Source: Spirochaetales bacterium
Lineage (GTDB): Bacteria > Spirochaetota > Spirochaetia > DAHUYW01
Length of the DNA: 64,000 nt
Assembly: GCA_027306915.1 (NCBI GenBank)
Contig: DAHUYW010000001.1
Coordinates: 62,001 to 126,000, forward strand
Direction: 5' to 3'
Shown piece after piece: positions 25,502 to 33,590 of this stretch; the first letter of the stretch is position 1, and each line of letters begins with the position of its first letter. The position numbers and the translations under genes are program-made. Below the pieces are notes generated by a model. The model had not been told where the DNA came from, searched no databases, and saw nothing but the letters and a program-made list of their open reading frames with translations.

Positions 25502-27868
25502 CTATTGAGCGTTTTCGACGAGGGTCGAAACCGGCACGATGGAATACCCGCGCGACAGCAGGGCATTGATGAGGAGATCGAGTTTTTCGAACAGATAGTC
25601 GGCCCGATAGCCGTCCGGCCGTCCTATCCGGATGGGGATGATCGAGCCCGGCTTTTTCTCCTTCATTATCCTGTCCACGATATCCACCGCGCTCAGGTAG
25701 AGATTCGCTCCGCGTAATCCGTCCTCCTCAGTCACCCAATCCAGAGGGTCGACGTCTCGCCCTATGTACATGTAGCCGACGGCTCGTGCCGCCGCATTTA
25801 TCGCGCTGGTCGTAAGATAGTCGGGAGTGTGCCACAGCAGGGAAAGCTCCTTGCCGGTGAGGGCGTAGTATTCATCCTCGTTCCGTCCGAGCCCCTCCTG
25901 CACGAAGCCGGAATCGACCCGATAGCGCGCGTCCGTCATGTTGAAGTTCACGTAGAAAAGCGAGCCGACCTCCTGTCCCGAGTTCGCGATCTCCCTTACG
26001 GCATCGGGATTGCGGTGCATGAACTCGCCGTTGATGAAGAAGGTGCATTTGAGGTTGTACGCACGGAGCGTCTTGAGGATCGTGGTGAGCCCGTCGACCG
26101 TGTCCACAGCGTTGAAGACGAGTGAGACCTCGCGGCTGCGAATGCGCGAGCCATGATTGAAGTTGGAGAGGTCCACGGGTTGCCCCACGGTCGCAAGCGG
26201 TGTGAAGCGGGTCTGGGGGTACTGAAAGAGGGGCCAGGTGCCGACTCCCTGGATGGTGCGGACCATGACCATGTCGAGATAACTCCCCACGGGGCTCTCG
26301 TCGAGGTAGACGCGATAGTGGTCCGACGCGACCGAGGTCGGCGCGGGGGTGTAGGAGGCGGCGGGCTGCCACTGGACGCCCGCCGATCCGGCAGCCTCGG
26401 AAGGTGCCCCTCCGGCTCCCCCCGCCGCCTGACCGCCTGCAGGCTGGCCCTGTGTTCCGCTTGCTGCCGGCACCGGCAGGGTGAAGGCCTGGCCTTCCAC
26501 CCGGGCCACCACCGCTCCGCCTGCGCTCGCGTAGCCGAAGTCCCCCGGCTGCGAGAGCGTTAGGACGCGGATGCTCTTCGTGGTGAGGTCAACCTCGTCG
26601 GTGAACCAGCCCCCGGCGACGATGATCTTGTCGCTTGAAGCCCAGAGCACATGAAGCGGATCGGCAAGCGGGAGCGAGGAGAGATCCCGCCAGGTGCCGT
26701 AGTCACGGATGATGACTCGATCACTCTTGAGCACCGCAACCTGCGTCCCGTCCGGGCTCAAGACCATGCCAAGGATCCCGGCGTCTGCCGTGCGCTCGAA
26801 AGTGCGAGGCGCGCGACCCCCATAGAGATTCAGCCTGTAGACTCCGGTCTGACTTCCCTCTCCAAGGACGGTTCCCGCAAGAAGGGTGATGATACCGTCG
26901 CCGCTCCACAGCACCTTCTCGACCTCCGTGTTTCGGGGGAGAAGCAGGTACGGGAGATTCAGGGGATCCCCGGTCGAGGTATAGTCATCACCTCGCAGGA
27001 GATAGAGAAAGATGCTGCGCCCTCCCTTGTCGAGGAGGATCGACTGGCCGTCCGGCGATATCCAAAAGCGGTCGAAGTTCGGATCGAAAGAAAAGGGAAC
27101 CTTCCCGACGATGCGCCCTATCGAGAGAAGATCGGAGAAAAGCGACCGATTGAAGAACTCCGAGCTCTGGATGCGGTAGACAAGGGTGCCGGACACGTAG
27201 AAGAGGCTGCCGTCAGGGTTCCAGCGAACATTCTCAATGGTACCACGTCCGACGGCGCGGAGATCTTCCGGGAAAAGGCGGTTGCCCAGGAGCTGATCGA
27301 TCGAGAAGTAGTACAGCTCGTCGTCTTTCTGATAGACGAAGTACCCCGAATCCGGCGACCAAACCGCTTCCGGACCGTCGAGCGACATCTCGACGTTGGT
27401 GGAGACCGTCACCGTGCTCTGGTCAGCGACCTTGTAGAGCAGGAGGTCCGCTCGGCCGAAGGTCACCGGCTTCAGATAGAGGAGGTAGCGGCCATCGGGG
27501 GAGGCCTCGGCCACGTTGATCTTGCCGGTTTGAATTTCCTGCCCCTTCACAAACGAAGTGAACCCGGCTACGGGTGCCATGTTCTGCAGCTGAGAATCGG
27601 TTCGAAAAACGCCGAAGCGGTTCTGAATTTGCAGCTCGTTTTTGCCCGCGAGGAGCATCGCTTGCTCGGGAAAAAACGTAAGCTGCCGCATGGTCCTTGT
27701 ATTGAGGTCTGCGGCAAAGAGGGTATCGTAGTGACCGAAACCGGGAGCGTCGGCCTCCGCCTGAAACAGGAGCTGATCGCCGGGCGACAGATTCAGCCCC
27801 GAGAAGTTGACTTCGCCGTACAAGAGCGGGGCGCAGACGAGCAACAGGGGCAGAAGGAGCCGCTTCAT
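25502..27868 (-). CDS. Exported beta-propeller protein with degenerate NodB (polysaccharide deacetylase-like) domain
   Basis: 788 residues from the ATG at 27868, which starts a clear signal peptide (KRLLLPLLLVCAPLLYG). Residues about 30-480 look like a TolB/WD-type beta-propeller (repeated SPDGRYLLYLK, SPDGQSILLDK, SPDGTQVAVLK). A Gly/Ala/Pro linker follows, then a NodB-like fold near 560-780 (KCTFFINGEFMHRNPDAV, VGYMYIGRDVDPLDW). The NodB catalytic residues are altered: TFDDG becomes FNAVDTVDG and the metal-binding His pair motif becomes QEVGSLFYVNF. It is therefore probably a glycan-binding protein rather than an active enzyme. It lies upstream of fliS on the same strand. Confidence 0.75.
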   Translation of the reverse strand: MKRLLLPLLLVCAPLLYGEVNFSGLNLSPGDQLLFQAEADAPGFGHYDTLFAADLNTRTMRQLTFFPEQAMLLAGKNELQIQNRFGVFRTDSQLQNMAPVAGFTSFVKGQEIQTGKINVAEASPDGRYLLYLKPVTFGRADLLLYKVADQSTVTVSTNVEMSLDGPEAVWSPDSGYFVYQKDDELYYFSIDQLLGNRLFPEDLRAVGRGTIENVRWNPDGSLFYVSGTLVYRIQSSEFFNRSLFSDLLSIGRIVGKVPFSFDPNFDRFWISPDGQSILLDKGGRSIFLYLLRGDDYTSTGDPLNLPYLLLPRNTEVEKVLWSGDGIITLLAGTVLGEGSQTGVYRLNLYGGRAPRTFERTADAGILGMVLSPDGTQVAVLKSDRVIIRDYGTWRDLSSLPLADPLHVLWASSDKIIVAGGWFTDEVDLTTKSIRVLTLSQPGDFGYASAGGAVVARVEGQAFTLPVPAASGTQGQPAGGQAAGGAGGAPSEAAGSAGVQWQPAASYTPAPTSVASDHYRVYLDESPVGSYLDMVMVRTIQGVGTWPLFQYPQTRFTPLATVGQPVDLSNFNHGSRIRSREVSLVFNAVDTVDGLTTILKTLRAYNLKCTFFINGEFMHRNPDAVREIANSGQEVGSLFYVNFNMTDARYRVDSGFVQEGLGRNEDEYYALTGKELSLLWHTPDYLTTSAINAAARAVGYMYIGRDVDPLDWVTEEDGLRGANLYLSAVDIVDRIMKEKKPGSIIPIRIGRPDGYRADYLFEKLDLLINALLSRGYSIVPVSTLVENAQ

Positions 27869-27922
27869 ATCGTAGAGATTTTCGGCAGTCGGCCGAAATA
27901 GGTTCACAAAAAGATTGACCGC

Positions 27923-28153
27923 TCAGGGTTTTCTGGTGGCGAGGAAAGTATCGAGCTCACTCTCCATATCGGCGAGCGTGGCTACCAAAGCTTCGAGGCG
28001 ATGGATCGCGTCCCCCGAACCTGAAGCATGCGACTCTTCGCACGTGCATTCATCGTCTTCGGCTGTACCCGGGAGGTCTTTACACTGGACTCCACAAAAG
28101 GGGCAAAACTGAAACTCATTCAGCACCACCCTTCCGCAGAAAGAACAATACAT
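27923..28153 (-). CDS. Small zinc-ribbon protein
   Basis: About 76 residues. Two CxxC knuckles (CSFCG and CPFCG, 13 residues apart) make a zinc ribbon at the N-terminus; a third Cys-rich stretch (CTCEESH) and a short helical C-terminus follow. No function can be named. I use the ATG at 28153 because GGAAGA precedes it and the mapped promoter would start the transcript about 18 nt upstream. An ATG at 28165 is possible but would leave almost no leader. Confidence 0.65.
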   Translation of the reverse strand: MYCSFCGRVVLNEFQFCPFCGVQCKDLPGTAEDDECTCEESHASGSGDAIHRLEALVATLADMESELDTFLATRKP

Positions 28154-28177
28154 GGTATCTTCCATCGCTTTGCAGTG

Positions 28178-28206
28178 ATTATAAATCCAGCTTCTCCAAC
28201 ACGCAA
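28178..28206 (-). promoter_or_regulatory. Sigma-70 promoter for the zinc-ribbon gene
   Basis: On the - strand, TTGCGT (28201-28206), 17 bp, TATAAT (28178-28183). The -10 is perfect. The perfect palindrome GACCCA-ATA-TGGGTC (28226-28240) lies about 20 bp upstream of the -35 and could bind a regulator. Confidence 0.65.
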
Positions 28207-28284
28207 GTTCCTTTTTGTCCCACCTGACCCAATATGGGTCATTATTGCCCAAAAGGTACCAAGACGAAGGGGATGGCCGCGAGC

Positions 28285-28566
28285 TCAGGTCTTGTCCCAC
28301 CGCTCGGCCTCCCGGTCCATCGCCAATACCAGCTTGTCCAGCTTCGTAAGGGCACCCTGGCGCTCCCGGCCGGCGAGCTCCGCCGGGCTCGGCAGCGGCT
28401 CCTGGGTGTAGCGCTCGACGGTTTCCCGCGCCCGATCGAGCGAGGTCGCCTGGTTCGATCCGTTGAAATAGGCGAGAATCAGCTGCTGGCTGCTCACGCG
28501 CAGCTCCATCTTTGTTATCTGCTCGATGACCGCGAATAGCGCCTTTCGGAAGCTTTCCTGGCTCAC
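28285..28566 (-). CDS. Small conserved-looking helical protein, unknown function
   Basis: 93 residues, predicted mostly helical and soluble, rich in Glu, Arg and Leu (ALFAVIEQITKMELRVSSQQLI, ETVERYTQ). Not recognised. It starts at a GTG with GGAGGTGG about 10 bases upstream, 16 bp after the PIN-PhoH stop codon, so the two genes are probably co-transcribed. Confidence 0.55.
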   Translation of the reverse strand: MSQESFRKALFAVIEQITKMELRVSSQQLILAYFNGSNQATSLDRARETVERYTQEPLPSPAELAGRERQGALTKLDKLVLAMDREAERWDKT

Positions 28567-28582
28567 GCTTCAGCCACCTCCG

Positions 28583-29875
28583 CTACAGGAGCTCAGCGGC
28601 CAGCTCGGCAAGCTCACTGCGCTCGGACTTCTCGAGGGTCACATGACCGAAAAGCCGCTTCCCCTTGAAGGCCTCAACGAGATAGGTGAGACCGTTCGAG
28701 TTGGAATCGAGATAGGGGCTGTCGATCTGATAGGGGTCGCCGGTGAGCACCATCTTCGTTCCCTCCCCGGCCCGCGAGACGATGGTCTTGATCTCGTGGG
28801 GCGAGAGGTTCTGCGCTTCATCGATGATGATGAATTGGTTCGGCAGCGAGCGCCCACGGATGTAGGTGAGCGCCTCAATCTCGATAAGCTTGTTGGTGAG
28901 AAGCCAGTCGGCGCTCTTGACCGTCGGATTGCGGTAGACGCTCATGATGTAGTCGAGGTTGTCGAAGAGAGGCTGCATCCAGGGCGACAGCTTTTCGAGC
29001 TTGGCGCCCGGGAGATAGCCGATGTCCTTTCCCATGGGAATCACGGGCCGGGCGACAAGGACCCGCGCGTAGGCCTTGTCCTCCAGTACCTTCTTCAGCC
29101 CCCCGGCTATGGCCAGGAGGGTCTTGCCGGTGCCCGCCTTGCCGACGAGCGTTACGAGCCGAATCGACTCGTCGAGAAGAAGGCTCAAGGCAATGCGCTG
29201 GTTGTCGTTGAGCGGAACGACCCCCGCGACCGGCCCCTCGCTCTGGCCGTCGACCAGCGCTGCCGTTCCCACCGGACCGTTGTAGCGGGCGATGACGGTC
29301 CCGCCCGCGCCCTTCTCGGTGAGGATTAGGAACTCGTTGTCCCGCATCTCGTGGGTCCAGGGGATGCGACCCTCGCGGCGCAGCTGTGCAAGCGTCTCCG
29401 GGGAAGCGTTTTCGATTCGGTAGCCGGAATAGAGCGAGCTGAAGTTGACCTTCTGCTTTTCATAATCGACTGCCGTGATCCCGAGCGCGGTCGCCTTGAC
29501 CCGCGCATTGATGTCTTTCGAGACGAAGAAGACTTGCCTCCCCTCCTTCTTCAGGGTGAGCGCGGTGAGGAGAATCTTGTTGTCGGCGCTGTCTTGGCGA
29601 AGATCCGCCGGAACGTCCTTTTCATGGGTAAGAACGACTCGCAGGATCGAGCCGTTCTCCATCCGCACCCCGCGGCTCAGGTTGCCTCGCTTGCCGATCG
29701 ACTCGATAAGGCGAATGGCCTGGCGGGCGTTTCGCCCTTTCTCGTCGCTGAAGGTCTTCAGCTTGTCGAGCTCTTCGAGCACCCAGAGCGGAACGATGAC
29801 CTCGTTGTCTCGGAACGAAAGGATGGCATCGGACTTGTGAATGAAGACGTTCGTATCGATGACAAACGACTTCAC
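28583..29875 (-). CDS. PIN-domain PhoH-like ATPase (YlaK type)
   Basis: About 430 residues. The N-terminal PIN nuclease domain starts KSFVIDTNVFIH (acidic Asp, then DSADNKIL further on). The C-terminal PhoH domain has Walker A GKAGTGKTLL and Walker B QFIIIDEAQNLSP. Such fusions are thought to act as RNA helicase-nucleases. I chose the GTG at 29875 because the family starts at this point; ATGs at 29899 and 29917 are in frame. The open frame runs further upstream to 30388, but that part is not protein-like. Confidence 0.88.
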   Translation of the reverse strand: MKSFVIDTNVFIHKSDAILSFRDNEVIVPLWVLEELDKLKTFSDEKGRNARQAIRLIESIGKRGNLSRGVRMENGSILRVVLTHEKDVPADLRQDSADNKILLTALTLKKEGRQVFFVSKDINARVKATALGITAVDYEKQKVNFSSLYSGYRIENASPETLAQLRREGRIPWTHEMRDNEFLILTEKGAGGTVIARYNGPVGTAALVDGQSEGPVAGVVPLNDNQRIALSLLLDESIRLVTLVGKAGTGKTLLAIAGGLKKVLEDKAYARVLVARPVIPMGKDIGYLPGAKLEKLSPWMQPLFDNLDYIMSVYRNPTVKSADWLLTNKLIEIEALTYIRGRSLPNQFIIIDEAQNLSPHEIKTIVSRAGEGTKMVLTGDPYQIDSPYLDSNSNGLTYLVEAFKGKRLFGHVTLEKSERSELAELAAELL

Positions 29876-29919
29876 GGCGCTACTCGGACCCTGCGGCATT
29901 CCATCGCACTCTGACATCC

Positions 29920-29949
29920 AGTATATAGATGATCTTGCGTTCACTTCAA
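29920..29949 (-). promoter_or_regulatory. Likely sigma-70 promoter for the PIN-PhoH gene
   Basis: On the - strand, TTGAAG (29944-29949), 18 bp, TATACT (29920-29925). Transcription would begin near 29913, downstream of the ATG at 29917, so translation should begin at 29899 or 29875. Confidence 0.5.
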
Positions 29950-30040
29950 CCCATTTCCGCAATTGGCTGCGAAAAGCGCCGCATCCGTGGCGCTCGAGCC
30001 GCAAATAGGGTAGCATCTTGCCGATGAAACGGGGGCTGCC

Positions 30041-31006
30041 ATGACGAGCACAAGGATACCCTTGATTATCGACACCGATCCAGGACTGGGGGTCCCGTGG
30101 GCGGACGTTGACGACAATCTCGCGGTAATCCTCGCCCTCGCGCAGCCCGAGCTCGACGTGCGGCTCATCAGCGTCGTCGCCGGAAACACCCCCGCTCTCG
30201 AAGGGGCTGCCAGCATCGGGGAGACGATCGCTATGGCAGGCCGAAGCGTCCCGATCGCCCTTGGAGCCCAGCGGCCGCTCATCAAGCCCTTTGTCTCGGG
30301 TCGCCAGCTGCTCGCGGAGCGGATGCAGGGGCAAACGGCGGATAGCTGGTCGGCGCGCGCACGCGATACGCCTCCTGTCCCGGTGCATCTCCCGCAGGCA
30401 TTCGCGGCTCAGGCTGAGCTGCTCGAGTCGTCGCGGGAGAAGCTCACTTTTGTCTGCCTGGGACCGCTCACCAACCTCGCGCGGCTGGTTCAGGGGCGAC
30501 CGGACCTTGTGGAAAGGATCGACTCGGTGGTTATCATGGGCGGCGCGCTAAACCGCCCGGGGAATGTGACCTCCCTCGCCGAGTTCAACATCTGGATCGA
30601 TCCCGACGCCGCGGCGCTCGTCTTCGCTGCCCCGATCCGCAAGGTGCTCGTGTGCCTCGACATCACCATGACCGTACGGATCACCCAGGCCGAGGTCGAA
30701 GCCTCGCTCTCCGGCGGGGGTGACCTCGCCGAGTACCTCATCGAGGGAGTGAGATTGTGGAGCCGACTCTGGAAGAACGCAACCGGCGAGGCCGCGTTTG
30801 TTCCTCACGATCCCATCGCACTTTCCTACCTGATCGATCCTGCGATGTTCGAGACCGAGCCTATGACCGTGCGGGTAGAGTCTGACTCGGGCCAGACTCA
30901 GGGCGTACGCGGTGAGGATGGCGACACGCTCGTGTGCACCCGCCTGGACCAGGCGCGCTTCAAGCGGCTCTTCTTCTCCGCGCTTTCGCGAATCGCATCG
31001 CCCTGA
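30041..31006 (+). CDS. Inosine-uridine-type nucleoside hydrolase
   Basis: 321 residues of the IunH family. The calcium-site motif DTDPGLG is followed by DVDDNLAVILALA; the two acidic clusters of the usual DTDPGxDD are split by about seven residues here. VVIMGGALNRPGNVT and AEFNIWIDPDAA also fit the family. It would cleave the N-glycosidic bond of nucleosides to ribose and base. It starts at an ATG with a poor ribosome site and reads away from the PIN-PhoH gene. Confidence 0.85.
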   Translation: MTSTRIPLIIDTDPGLGVPWADVDDNLAVILALAQPELDVRLISVVAGNTPALEGAASIGETIAMAGRSVPIALGAQRPLIKPFVSGRQLLAERMQGQTADSWSARARDTPPVPVHLPQAFAAQAELLESSREKLTFVCLGPLTNLARLVQGRPDLVERIDSVVIMGGALNRPGNVTSLAEFNIWIDPDAAALVFAAPIRKVLVCLDITMTVRITQAEVEASLSGGGDLAEYLIEGVRLWSRLWKNATGEAAFVPHDPIALSYLIDPAMFETEPMTVRVESDSGQTQGVRGEDGDTLVCTRLDQARFKRLFFSALSRIASP

Positions 31007-31099
31007 GCGCCCCGCGCCGAAAGCGAAGCGCAGGAGCCGCGGCGCCTGCCCGACGGCCGCCGTTGATGCGCGCGCACCGCGGCTGTATCATGATCGTAC

Positions 31100-31549
31100 A
31101 TGATCGCAAGCAACGAACATCCCCCCACCCTGCAGGTCTTTCTCGGCGAGCGGATCGTCTTCGCGAGCGACGGGCGCTGGCTCCATCCCCTTTTCGACCT
31201 CGAGGAGTTTCTGAAAGGCTCCGACTATGCGCCGGAGAGGCTCGTGGCACGCGATCGCATCGTGGGAAAGGCGGCGGCCCTCCTTTTCGCGCGCATGGGC
31301 ATCCGAACGGTCCATGCCGGGATATTGAGCCGACTCGCGGAAGAGGTGCTTAAACAGCGGGGAATCGAGCACCGCTTCGACACCCGCGTCGAGCGGATCG
31401 ACTGCGCCACCGAGGAGCTTCTCGCGAACATCGATGACTCGGAAAGCGCCTACCTGCTGCTGGCAGAGCGGGCGCGAGCGGCCGGCGCAGGGCAGAAGGC
31501 CGTCTCCCGCCAGCCGAAGATCTCAGTGCATACCTCTGACAAACCTTAG
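31100..31549 (+). CDS. DUF1893-family protein
   Basis: 149 residues. The middle (DRIVGKAAALLFARMGIRTVHAGILSRLAEEVLKQRGI) matches the DUF1893 pattern, a small fold related to cytidine-deaminase-like or ligand-binding domains of unknown function. The sequence is soluble with no signal peptide. It starts 93 nt after the nucleoside hydrolase stop and may be in the same unit. Function unknown. Confidence 0.65.
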   Translation: MIASNEHPPTLQVFLGERIVFASDGRWLHPLFDLEEFLKGSDYAPERLVARDRIVGKAAALLFARMGIRTVHAGILSRLAEEVLKQRGIEHRFDTRVERIDCATEELLANIDDSESAYLLLAERARAAGAGQKAVSRQPKISVHTSDKP

Positions 31550-31920
31550 CCTTTCGCTGCCATTCATACGATGCTTCTCTGTTTTATTGTTGACGGCTGC
31601 AGCAAGGGCGCTCCATACTTGAGCGATAAGGGCTGCCGAAGCGCCTCACGGCACCCTCGGCGCAGTAGCCCTGACCGATGTCATCATTATCATTTCAAAA
31701 TCATTTCAAAAGGTGGGGGAAGCGAGGAGCTCAATGAGCTCGCTCGCCGGGCCAGGGTTTGCGGCGCGATGACCATGGCACTGACCTCCGCCGCCGAATA
31801 GCTCCTTGCACGGCAGAGCGAGCTGAAGATTGTCTCCGCTTTCCCCCACGAGGGCGATTTTCTGCACCCGGGCGGCGCGGTCGGAAAGCATGCCGCCTGT
31901 TCGAGGCAAGGAGGGAATGC
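31550..31920 (+). promoter_or_regulatory. 371-bp regulatory gap before the VOC/transporter operon
   Basis: No gene is supported here. A plausible promoter is TTGACG (31590-31595), 18 bp, CATACT (31614-31619). Two exact tandem copies of TCATTTCAAAA occupy 31690-31711, spaced by one helical turn. Such a long leader with tandem sites suggests control by a regulator encoded elsewhere. Confidence 0.4.
31690..31711. repeat. Tandem 11-bp direct repeat (TCATTTCAAAA x2)
   Basis: Two perfect, adjacent copies of TCATTTCAAAA at 31690-31700 and 31701-31711. The period equals about one DNA turn, so a dimeric regulator could bind one face. The block is AT-rich in a GC-rich gap. Confidence 0.6.
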
Positions 31921-32391
31921 ATGAGGGACGGAGACATCATTCAAGTTGCCCATGTCGTGCGAAACATCGACGAGACCATGAAACGGTACTGGGAGACTTT
32001 CCACATCGGCCCCTGGGAGGTCTACACCTTCGCGCCGCCGGCGGTCCGGGATTCGACGGTCCGCGGGAAGCCTTCGGATCACACCTACCTTCTGGCGGTC
32101 ACCTGGATCGACGGCGTGCAGCTTGAGCTGATGCAGCCGCTCACGGGCCGCAGCATCTACGACGAGCATCTCGAGCGAAAAGGGGAGGGTGTCCATCACA
32201 TCAAGCTCTATTACCGCGATTGCGAGGGAGCGCTCGCGCGCTTCGCCGCGCAGGGGATCGCGGTCATCCAGAGCGGCAAGATCGACAAGGACGAGTTCTA
32301 CTACCTGGACACCGAGAAGCTCTTTGGGTACGTCATCGAGATCGGCAACAACGGCAAGATCCGACCGCCGGAGCGTCGTTTCCCAGCGTAA
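31921..32391 (+). CDS. VOC-superfamily protein (glyoxalase/methylmalonyl-CoA epimerase-like)
   Basis: 156 residues, a glyoxalase-fold protein. Candidate metal ligands include His in VAHVVRNIDETMKRY, His in VHHIKLYYRDCEGA and Glu in GYVIEIGNNG; the order and spacing resemble methylmalonyl-CoA epimerase. A strong AAGGAGGG site precedes the ATG at 31921; an upstream in-frame start lacks one. It is the first gene before a rhamnose/AI-2-type transporter, 76 nt away, suggesting an epimerase or isomerase for the imported sugar. It is the second VOC gene tied to a sugar transporter in this window. Confidence 0.8.
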   Translation: MRDGDIIQVAHVVRNIDETMKRYWETFHIGPWEVYTFAPPAVRDSTVRGKPSDHTYLLAVTWIDGVQLELMQPLTGRSIYDEHLERKGEGVHHIKLYYRDCEGALARFAAQGIAVIQSGKIDKDEFYYLDTEKLFGYVIEIGNNGKIRPPERRFPA

Positions 32392-32467
32392 CCGTCCCCA
32401 TCTCTGCGAGTTCGCCTACCCGTTTGAGGTAGTGGACGTAAGACACATTTCGAGAGGAGGTATCGTG

Positions 32468-33505
32468 ATGAGGAACAGATTCGTGGCCGTTCTCATGGTC
32501 TTGTTCCTGTCCGTTGTGGGCGCCGCCGTGCTATATGCGGGCGGTCAAAAAGAGGGGGCTGCCACGACACAGCCTTCTGCCCAGCCTTCGAAGCAGTACA
32601 CCATGGAGTCGGTTCCCAAGCTCGTCGCGACGTGGTTCGACCGTTTCTACGTAGGAGTCAAGAAGGCCGGAACGGACTTCGGAGTGAAGGTGAGCCAACA
32701 GGCCCCGGCCGCGGCCGATCCCGCGCAGCAGGTCAGGCTTATCGAGGATGCCATCAACGCCGGCAACAACGCGATCCTCGTCGTTCCGAATGACGCGCAG
32801 TCGATCGAGCCGGTTCTGGCGCGCGCCCAGGCGCAAGGGATCGCGACGGTTACCCATGAGTCACCCAATCAGAAGAACGCCGACTACGACATCGAGATGA
32901 TCGACAACAAGGCATTCGGCCGCAAGGCGATGGAGCTCATGGTCAAAGGGATGGGTGCAACCTCCGGCGAGTACGTCATCTTCGTCGGCTCCCTCACGGT
33001 GCCGGCGCACAACATCTGGGCCGACGCGGCGGTAGCCCTCGCACAGGAGAAGTATCCCGGCCTCAAGCAGGTCGCCGACCGCTACCCGGTTTCCGAGGAT
33101 CAGAACGCCGCTCGCCAGGCCGCCCTCGCGATCATCACGGCGCATCCCAACATCAAGGCCTTCCTCACCTTCGGGAGCCAGGGGGGACCGGGTGCCTCCC
33201 AAGCCCTGCGCCAAAAGGGGCTGATCGGCAAGATCGTCGTCATCGCCACGACCGCCCCGAGCCAAGCGGCCGAGTACCTGAAGGACGGATCCATGTATGC
33301 GAGCGTTCTGTGGGACCCCGGTGAAGCCGGCTACGCCATGGTCTATCTTTCAAAGCTCATGCTGGACGGAAAGAAGGGGATGATCGGTCCTGATCTCGAC
33401 ATCCCGACGCTTGGCAAGCCCTATACCGTGGGCGGGAACACCCTGGTCTACGACCGCCCTCTCATCGTAACGAAGGACAACGTCGACCAATTCAGCGGAT
33501 TCTAG
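32468..33505 (+). CDS. Rhamnose/AI-2-type ABC substrate-binding protein
   Basis: 345 residues. The signal peptide (FVAVLMVLFLSVVGAAVLYA) ends A-GGQKEG, the local style for these proteins, with no lipobox Cys. The fold is Peripla_BP_4, with NAGNNAILVVPNDAQSIEPVLARA and PGASQALRQKGLIGK as in RhaS/LsrB relatives. It is followed by one double ATPase and two permeases, the arrangement of rhamnose (Rha) and AI-2 (Lsr) importers. Ligand not determinable. The start is set by GGAGGT; an earlier in-frame open stretch from 32189 is not real. Confidence 0.87.
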   Translation: MRNRFVAVLMVLFLSVVGAAVLYAGGQKEGAATTQPSAQPSKQYTMESVPKLVATWFDRFYVGVKKAGTDFGVKVSQQAPAAADPAQQVRLIEDAINAGNNAILVVPNDAQSIEPVLARAQAQGIATVTHESPNQKNADYDIEMIDNKAFGRKAMELMVKGMGATSGEYVIFVGSLTVPAHNIWADAAVALAQEKYPGLKQVADRYPVSEDQNAARQAALAIITAHPNIKAFLTFGSQGGPGASQALRQKGLIGKIVVIATTAPSQAAEYLKDGSMYASVLWDPGEAGYAMVYLSKLMLDGKKGMIGPDLDIPTLGKPYTVGGNTLVYDRPLIVTKDNVDQFSGF

Positions 33506-33590
33506 GGGCCCTTGGCTTCTCGCCCATCATGTCTGCGGTGCCCGGCGGGCGCACGCCCGCCGGGCATCCTACTCGAAGGATTGCAAGGCG

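Noticed and set aside
29876..30388. N-terminal extension of the PIN-PhoH frame
   Set aside because: Open only by chance; it overlaps the promoter and the divergent nucleoside hydrolase, and the family begins at KSFVIDTN.
31089..31106. Direct repeat CATGATCG around the DUF1893-like start codon
   Set aside because: Short, self-complementary core (GATC) is common; no promoter context makes it meaningful.
31571..31587. Possible fifth KdgR-like box (ATGCTTC-TCT-GTTTTAT)
   Set aside because: Only the right arm matches; the left arm keeps four of seven bases. Too weak to count without a matrix scan.
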